A stretch of 64,000 bases of DNA, from positions 158,369-222,368 of the forward strand of contig NZ_JAGGKL010000005.1 of assembly GCF_017873625.1 (NCBI RefSeq), read 5' to 3'. Under the pieces are notes generated by a model. That model did not search any database and was not told the origin of the DNA. It saw nothing but the letters and a program-made list of their open reading frames with translations. Both the position numbers and the translations under genes were made by a program. Origin of the DNA: Methanobacterium petrolearium (GTDB lineage: Archaea; Methanobacteriota; Methanobacteria; Methanobacteriales; Methanobacteriaceae). How positions within the stretch are numbered: the first letter of the stretch is position 1; each line of letters begins with the position of its first letter. Below, piece by piece: positions 58,378 to 64,000 of this stretch.

Positions 58378-59422
58378 TCAATCTGGAAGTGTATCTGTGG
58401 ATGATTTTCACCTGATTGAACAATCAATTTCGCACCATTTTCCATTAATCGGATTTTTTAATGGTGAAGATGGTAAAGAATCTTATTTTATTGTAGGAGA
58501 TTATAATCCCCAAAGTTTTCAAGCATTGATAAGAGAACTCGGAGAACATGGCTTTGTTCCTTACATAAATCAGGATGGTAATCATTACAAAATTAATATA
58601 GGTAAAAAACAGGAAAAAGGCAAATCTAAAATTCATTTTAATGTTATTCTTCTTCTGGTTACTATTTGCACCACTGTATTTGCAGGATATTTTTATATTG
58701 CTTCTGGAAATATTTGGGAAGCTCTGGAATTTGCAGTTGCATTATTGGTGATACTTGGTGCTCATGAATTAGCCCACTATTTTGCAGCGCGTAAACATGG
58801 TGTTCATGCTACCTTACCTTATTTTATACCTGCACCTACATTTCTTGGAACATTTGGGGCTCTAATTAATATCAAATCTCCAATTCCCAATCGAAATGCA
58901 TTATTTGACCTGGGATATAGTGGTCCTTTAGCCGGATTTCTAGTGGCCATCCCGGTGCTTTTCATAGGATTATATTATTCAACTGTGTTAACCACTCAAA
59001 ATGTGGATGTGATGTTTCCAGATCCCCTAATTATAAAAATAATCAGTCAAATTGTAATTCCAAACTACACATTTGATAAGGATATAGTTGCTCACCCTAT
59101 AGTTTTCGCAGGATGGGCAGGGATGCTGGTCACCATGCTTAATTTGATGCCTGTCGCTTTCCTAGATGGTGGGCACATATCACGGTCTCTTTTCGGGCAA
59201 AATATACACAAATTTATCTCAGTCCTTGGAATAATGATAACCACTATATTGGGATGGTATTTGATGGCCGCGCTGATGGTTTTCATTTTCTTTATGGGGA
59301 AGAGCCATCCCGGTGCTCTAGATAATGTTGTCCTTCTAAACCGGAATAGAAAGATAATAGCAGTATTGATGTTGGTAATTTTAATTCTCTGCCTTTCACC
59401 AGCCCCGGTCAGTACTTTATAA
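58367..59422 (+). CDS. M50-family site-2 protease
   Basis: 351 residues. The N-terminal about 80 residues are soluble (DDFHLIEQSISHHFPLIGFFNGEDGKESYFIV). Six or so membrane helices follow, with the zinc motif GAHELAHYFAARKHG, the substrate-gate text PAPTFLGTFGALINIKSPIPNRNALFDLGYSGPLAG and the second motif NLMPVAFLDGGHISR. This is the longer class related to plant EGY and archaeal S2P proteins. Start overlaps the sulfur-carrier gene, so they are translationally coupled. Substrate unknown. Confidence 0.9.
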   Translation: MADNQSGSVSVDDFHLIEQSISHHFPLIGFFNGEDGKESYFIVGDYNPQSFQALIRELGEHGFVPYINQDGNHYKINIGKKQEKGKSKIHFNVILLLVTICTTVFAGYFYIASGNIWEALEFAVALLVILGAHELAHYFAARKHGVHATLPYFIPAPTFLGTFGALINIKSPIPNRNALFDLGYSGPLAGFLVAIPVLFIGLYYSTVLTTQNVDVMFPDPLIIKIISQIVIPNYTFDKDIVAHPIVFAGWAGMLVTMLNLMPVAFLDGGHISRSLFGQNIHKFISVLGIMITTILGWYLMAALMVFIFFMGKSHPGALDNVVLLNRNRKIIAVLMLVILILCLSPAPVSTL

Positions 59423-59518
59423 TAAATACCATAGAATCAAATTAGAGTAATCAATTAATTTTAAGTCAATTAAACTAAATCTAATGAACTATGACACTAT
59501 CAATAATAAGGTGATAAA

Positions 59519-60382
59519 TTGAAAGTTCACTATGAATGCGCATCTTGTTTCCTGCGCCAGTCAAGAGAAGCCCTGGATCTGGCAACAGATGATGAAGATC
59601 TTAAAATGCAAGTTACAGAAAAAATAAACCAAATATTATGCAGCGAATTCCGAAAAGGAGCTGTGTCCAATCAGATAGGTACCAAGATACATCGTACCAT
59701 CAAAAAAGAGACGGGAAATCCTGATCCATACCATGATTTACGGATAAAATCTGATGAAATCGCTCTCCAATTCCTGCCCCAAGTGGAAAAGTTACTGGAC
59801 AACGATAAATCACTAAAAAACTATCTTAAAGTTGCTATAGCCGGGAATGTTTTGGATTTCGGGGCATTAGGGTTGAAATCAGATATTGAAGGTAGGGTAA
59901 TGTCTACGGTAGAAAAGGATCTGGCCATTGATCACACATCCCAACTGGAAGAAGATCTCAAAAAAGCCAAGACAGTTCTTTATCTTGCGGATAATGTGGG
60001 TGAAATAGTATTTGACAAGTTACTCCTCAAAAAACTTCAGGAATATAATGTTGAAGTCACGGTAGCTCTTAAAAAAGATCCAATTCTCAACGATGCTTGT
60101 ATGAAAGAAGCATTGGATGTAGGTCTCGATGAAGTGGCCCGGCTAATAACCACTGGCACGGACTCTATAGGTGTAATATACCATGATCTTTCCGATGATT
60201 TCAAACAGGAATTTGAAATGGCTGATCTGGTTATAGCCAAGGGTTTGGGCAACTATGAAGGTTTGACTGAGATGGGCCTGGGTGATAAACCAGTTTTCTG
60301 TCTTTTAAATGTTAAATGTCAACCAATTGCCCGGGATATCCCGGCTGAGCTTGGTGGAAATGTGGTTTTAAAATTAAATTAA
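59519..60382 (+). CDS. DUF89/ARMT1-like metal-dependent phosphatase
   Basis: 287 residues starting with ECASCFLRQSREALDLA (a conserved CxxC-Q region). IAGNVLDFGALG, VLYLADNVGEIVFDKLLLKKL and ADLVIAKGLGNYEGLTEM give the Asp/Asn metal-site residues of the damage-control phosphatase family, which removes phosphate from harmful sugar-phosphate by-products. TTG start with AAGGTGAT three bases before. The exact substrate is unknown. Confidence 0.88.
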   Translation: MKVHYECASCFLRQSREALDLATDDEDLKMQVTEKINQILCSEFRKGAVSNQIGTKIHRTIKKETGNPDPYHDLRIKSDEIALQFLPQVEKLLDNDKSLKNYLKVAIAGNVLDFGALGLKSDIEGRVMSTVEKDLAIDHTSQLEEDLKKAKTVLYLADNVGEIVFDKLLLKKLQEYNVEVTVALKKDPILNDACMKEALDVGLDEVARLITTGTDSIGVIYHDLSDDFKQEFEMADLVIAKGLGNYEGLTEMGLGDKPVFCLLNVKCQPIARDIPAELGGNVVLKLN

Positions 60383-60457
60383 CTGAAATTTTTATAAAAA
60401 AGGATTAATATGGGGAATTAAAAAGAATAAGTTCCCCGAGTACAATTTTTTTAAAGT

Positions 60458-63400
60458 TTACCTTTTGTTATTGATCACACAACCAGATAGGATCATCAAC
60501 AAGGCTAAAACCAAAATTCCGAATGGAACACCAGTTTTTTGCATGCCTATAGTTTTTGCAGAAACTTCAACTTGTTCTTCTGTAGAATGAACAGTTACTG
60601 TTGCATAGGCATCTTGATTGTTTATGATCGGATCATAAGTGTTGGAATATACGTGGGCATGGTTTTCAATAGGTCCAACTTTTTCAACAGTCACTACAAT
60701 ATTCAGTTGAGCCACTGCACCACTAGGTAGATCACCTATGGTCCAAATACCTGTATTATGGTTGTAAGAACCATAATTAGCACTTGAACTGACGTAGTTA
60801 ACACTTGCTGGTAACTGGTCCACCACATAAACAGCGGTAGCATCATCTGGCCCGTGATTCTGGACAATTAATTTGTAGGTTATTGTTTCATGCACGTAGG
60901 GCTGAGGATTACTCACGGCTTTGGTGATGGATAGATCTGCTGCTGGAGGTACCTCCACACTAGCTTCTGAAGAGTCGTTGCTGGTGTTATGATCTAATTC
61001 ATTAGCATATGTCTTAGTGGCAGTGTTGTTTAAAGTAGTGTTGGTTCTGTTTACTTTGAATACTAGATCTATGGTTGCTGAAGTTCCATTAGCCAGGTCA
61101 CCAACCTGCCATATTCCACTTAGAGAATCATAAGTACCCTGTGAAATGTTAGCCACACGAACAAAGAGAAGTGAAGTTTGATCCGGTAACAGATCAACAA
61201 CATGCACTCCAGTTGCATCGTTAGGACCATAGTTGGTTACACTGATATGATAGGTGACTTCCTGTCCATAGTTCTGGGTGGTAGGAGTACCAGTTTTTTC
61301 CACACCAATATCTGCCACCGGAAGAACTTCAATAGTTTCACCAGTTGAAGCTTCTGTTTTGGTGTTGGGATCAGTGATATTAGCATAGGCTGTGGCATTG
61401 GCGAGGTTAGTTATGAAACCTGTCTGGGTGGTGGTGTTTACCTGAAATGTCAAGTATTCTGTTTGTTCATCTAACAGATCAAATCCAAACCAACTTAGAA
61501 TACCTCCTGCATAGTTGACGTTACCTACAGATGGAGTTGCTGATCCAGTTATGTAAATTAGTCCAGCAGGTATGGCATCGTCTACAACCACGTTGTATGC
61601 AGTGTCCGGTCCGTTGTTAGTTATGTGGATGGTGAAAGTTACCACATCCCCCACTGGGGGCATGGTTACATCTGCGATTTTTTGCATGGATAGTGATGTT
61701 ACTGGTATGTAAGGTTCTTCAACATTTAAAGTCACCAGAGCATGGTTGTTGGTCATGATGGGATCATATTCATCTCCAGTTACAGTGGCAGTGTTGTTTA
61801 GCTGTCCCAATTGATCTGCAGTGGCATTGATTACCAGTTGAGCAGAACTTCCACTGGTTAGAGATGTTACGTTCCAATATAGGATTCCTGAGTAAAGAGG
61901 ATCTCCAATGAGTGGTGTGAAAGACCAGGTACCTGCTGAAATACTGTCTTCGATGGGAGTTCCAAGGCCTATGGGCCAAAGATCAGTTACTTTGATGTTG
62001 TTTGCAGTGCTGGGTCCGTTGTTATAAACTGCTAAAGTGAAACTCACAGATTGTCCCTGGGTAGGGTTGTTGTTGTTAACTTCTTTGATAATTCCCAGAT
62101 CAGCAACTGGTTGACCATTAACAGTCACCGTGGAGTTGTTGTTATCTGGATAAGGGTCAAAGGTGGTTGCGGTTACATTGGCAGTGTTGATTATAGTACC
62201 GGTTTGGTTCACCACAGAAGTTATTTCCAAGTTGGCTGATGCTTCCGGTGCAAGATTACCTACATTCCAGGTTAAAATTCCACCTATGAATGTAAAAGTA
62301 CCCTGACTGGGAGTGCCGATGTTTATTCCAATTAAGCCAGCCGGGAAAATGTCACTAACCACCACATCTGTGGCTTCATCATGACCATCATTGGTCACCA
62401 CAATATGGAAGGTGACAGTATCCCCCAGGTGAGGAACTAATTTATCAACTGTTTTGGATATTCCTAAGTCTGCGGTGGGTTGTTGTGCATTCACTGTTAC
62501 AGAATCATGGTTATTGGAGAGGTTGGGGTCTTGTTCATTTCCAGTTACATTGGCGATGTTGGTAAATTCTCCGGCCTGGTCAATTCTAACCAGAATATCC
62601 AGAGTAACTATGTCATCAACATCCAGGTTGTCAATGGTCCAAGTCAGCAGATTACCCACAACTGAAACACCTGCTGATGGAGTTGCAGATATGAAAGTAA
62701 CTTGACTGGGTAAAGTATCCAGTACCACTACTCCTGTCGCATTATTGGGGCCATTGTTAGTCACTGAAAGATAATAGTGTATTATTTGACCTACATTGGT
62801 ACTACTGTCACCAACTGTCTTCAAGATAACCAAATCCGCCCTGTTGGTTACATTAACTACCACTACTTCATCCCCGTAATCTGAATTGTAGTGATCGCTG
62901 TTTCCACTATGGTCGTGTATGTAGGAGTACAGGGTTTGTGTCCCTTCAGCCAGGGCTATAAAGGTCCATACTGATACGAAGTTGGTAGTATTTGGAGTAT
63001 CGATTTTCAAAAGGTCAGTTACATTAGCACCGTATGTTGTTGTCACATTAACTGGCTGTATTGAAGCAGGATCGTAGTTAATCAAAGGCATATTAACTGT
63101 TTGGTAATTTGCTGAAGCTGTTTTGCCAGTCACAGTCACTGTAAATAGTTCGCCAGGTGATGGGTTAGGGTTAGAAGTAGTAACTGAGAGTATATTGTTA
63201 CGATTTTGGGATATTAACCGTTCACCAAATATGTAACTGGGGTTGGTGTAGGTGGGAGTGTTACTGCCTGCTGTAGTGGTGGTGAATGTTCTGTTCTGAT
63301 AATACGCCCCTGCAGGATAAATACCATCAGCACGTGTTATTTCCATTAGGAAAAAAGCATATTTAACTTCTCCAGGAGTTATGATTCCCAGATTTTTAAC

Positions 63401-63754
63401 AGTTGATTCACCTTGAGCTAAATTAATGTAGTTAGGTGAAGGTGTGTTATCCCATGTGAAAGTAACATTAACGTCATGAGCATCAGTAGTGTCGTTGTTT
63501 TCAACCCTTACTTGTACTAAAGTTTGATTGGGACCTACATTTACATTGTTACTGTCCAATCCTGACGTTTCCCAAGAACCGATGGTAGTATTCAATGTGG
63601 GATCTTCTGCTGCAGAAACTGCACTGCAAAGTGTAAATACAAATACTAAGCTAAGTGCTACTAGAAATAAGCGAGTTGTTTGATTTTTTATTATTTTCAC
63701 CCCCTGTTCATTTTTTAGATCTATATTTCTGTATTTAATAGTGGGCAAACCCAT
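60458..63754 (-). CDS. Large surface protein with six DUF11 repeats
   Basis: 1098 residues. A signal peptide with a long n-region (hydrophobic core LFLVALSLVFVFTLCSAVSA, residues about 28-48) leads to an Asn/Thr-rich exterior with many N-x-S/T sequons. A beta-rich region of about 250 residues precedes six DUF11 repeats starting near 303, 427, 550, 684, 812 and 938 (each like ADLGISKTV…GDTVTFHIVVTNDGHDEATDVVV). A C-terminal membrane helix (VPFGILVLALLMILSGCVI) ends with NNKR. The repeat period is about 125. GAGGTGATC lies before the ATG. An adhesin or cell-wall (pseudomurein) associated protein is likely. Confidence 0.9.
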   Translation of the reverse strand: MGLPTIKYRNIDLKNEQGVKIIKNQTTRLFLVALSLVFVFTLCSAVSAAEDPTLNTTIGSWETSGLDSNNVNVGPNQTLVQVRVENNDTTDAHDVNVTFTWDNTPSPNYINLAQGESTVKNLGIITPGEVKYAFFLMEITRADGIYPAGAYYQNRTFTTTTAGSNTPTYTNPSYIFGERLISQNRNNILSVTTSNPNPSPGELFTVTVTGKTASANYQTVNMPLINYDPASIQPVNVTTTYGANVTDLLKIDTPNTTNFVSVWTFIALAEGTQTLYSYIHDHSGNSDHYNSDYGDEVVVVNVTNRADLVILKTVGDSSTNVGQIIHYYLSVTNNGPNNATGVVVLDTLPSQVTFISATPSAGVSVVGNLLTWTIDNLDVDDIVTLDILVRIDQAGEFTNIANVTGNEQDPNLSNNHDSVTVNAQQPTADLGISKTVDKLVPHLGDTVTFHIVVTNDGHDEATDVVVSDIFPAGLIGINIGTPSQGTFTFIGGILTWNVGNLAPEASANLEITSVVNQTGTIINTANVTATTFDPYPDNNNSTVTVNGQPVADLGIIKEVNNNNPTQGQSVSFTLAVYNNGPSTANNIKVTDLWPIGLGTPIEDSISAGTWSFTPLIGDPLYSGILYWNVTSLTSGSSAQLVINATADQLGQLNNTATVTGDEYDPIMTNNHALVTLNVEEPYIPVTSLSMQKIADVTMPPVGDVVTFTIHITNNGPDTAYNVVVDDAIPAGLIYITGSATPSVGNVNYAGGILSWFGFDLLDEQTEYLTFQVNTTTQTGFITNLANATAYANITDPNTKTEASTGETIEVLPVADIGVEKTGTPTTQNYGQEVTYHISVTNYGPNDATGVHVVDLLPDQTSLLFVRVANISQGTYDSLSGIWQVGDLANGTSATIDLVFKVNRTNTTLNNTATKTYANELDHNTSNDSSEASVEVPPAADLSITKAVSNPQPYVHETITYKLIVQNHGPDDATAVYVVDQLPASVNYVSSSANYGSYNHNTGIWTIGDLPSGAVAQLNIVVTVEKVGPIENHAHVYSNTYDPIINNQDAYATVTVHSTEEQVEVSAKTIGMQKTGVPFGILVLALLMILSGCVINNKR

Positions 63755-63882
63755 TTGATCACCTCATAGTAACTTTTACAAACTAGTATTTAAATTATTT
63801 GCAACAATTTTGTAATAATACATAATAAATCGGTAATCATATCCATAAAATCTAAACAATGTTTATATAATTGGTGATCAAG

Positions 63883-64000
63883 ATGAACGAAAATGAAAAA
63901 AAGACAGATACAGTGGAAATTGATGATATAGATCGTAAAATCATTAGTTTGTTTAACGAAGATGGTAGAATGTCTTATAGAAAGATCGCCAAACGTCTTG
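63883..64000 (+). CDS. Lrp/AsnC-family transcription regulator, 5' part
   Basis: 39 codons remain before the window edge: a charged leader (MNENEKKTDTVEI), then DDIDRKIISLFNEDGRMSYRKIAKRL. That is the first helices and recognition region of an Lrp/AsnC winged helix. GGTGATCAAG lies before the ATG. TATA candidates are GTTTATATAA (63861-63870), which would nearly abolish the leader, and AT-rich text near 63815. The effector domain lies outside the window. Confidence 0.85.
   Translation, partial: MNENEKKTDTVEIDDIDRKIISLFNEDGRMSYRKIAKRL

Overview
The window is from an archaeon of the order Methanobacteriales, most likely a Methanobacterium-type mesophile. Intergenic DNA is AT-rich and carries archaeal TATA boxes. 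Many start codons (ATG, GTG, TTG) follow GGTGAT-type ribosome binding sites. The methanogen content is unmistakable: a complete acetyl-CoA decarbonylase/synthase (ACDS) operon, a YcaO protein of the McrA-thioamidation type, the methanofuran enzyme MfnE, a geranylgeranyl reductase for archaeal lipids, and a pyruvate:ferredoxin oxidoreductase operon in the order porCDABEF. No rRNA, CRISPR array, insertion sequence or prophage was found. Two tRNA genes (Leu-UAA, Thr-GGU) sit near 31.2 kb.

Layout. 0-16 kb is mostly housekeeping: serA, a JAMM protein, a Thg1-like enzyme, an aspartate dehydrogenase/PRC-barrel pair, a tRNA-binding protein, a CofA-like aldehyde dehydrogenase, a pilin plus pilus platform pair, an Xaa-Pro peptidase, an M50 protease, ycaO, pth2, mfnE with a 53-residue zinc-ribbon gene, aEF-1beta, a TctA-like permease and a Cys-rich methyltransferase. 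16.5-19.4 kb holds a second pilus/secretion module (ATPase plus platform). 19.7-28.0 kb is the ACDS operon cdhA-cdhB-cdhC-cooC-cdhD-cdhE-ferredoxin. 28-32 kb has a HEAT-repeat protein, a ferredoxin/geranylgeranyl reductase pair, the tRNAs and a frameshifted metallophosphoesterase.

32.5-48 kb is a phosphate and transport region. It contains a membrane protein with an HTH-PhoU regulator, a small lipoprotein, an MFS exporter, a citryl-CoA lyase-like gene, pstS, pstC, pstA, pstB, phoU, an unrecognised gene, a second phoU, fumarase alpha, and an MFS plus second pstS operon. 48.3-50.4 kb encodes an orphan CHASE4 histidine kinase. 50.5-54.3 kb is the por operon. 54.6-60.4 kb encodes a dihydropteroate synthase-related protein, a TtuA/Ncs6 tRNA thiolase, a twin AbrB-fold protein, a ubiquitin-like sulfur carrier overlapping a site-2 protease gene, and a DUF89 phosphatase. 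A 1098-residue DUF11-repeat surface protein and the start of an Lrp/AsnC regulator close the window.

How the genes work together: ACDS makes acetyl-CoA, POR carboxylates it to pyruvate, and SerA and other enzymes draw on the resulting carbon. Several small ferredoxins serve these reactions. The most distinctive non-coding signal is a regulatory element with a perfect inverted repeat (ACACTT-C-AAGTGT). It occurs three times, with a fourth variant copy, and two copies lie at the same place downstream of TATA boxes, in front of a lipoprotein gene and an MFS exporter gene. The pstS promoter region, a tandem 14-bp repeat in front of mfnE, a 10-bp repeat in the cdhA leader and decayed gene fragments between pstS and pstC are also described.
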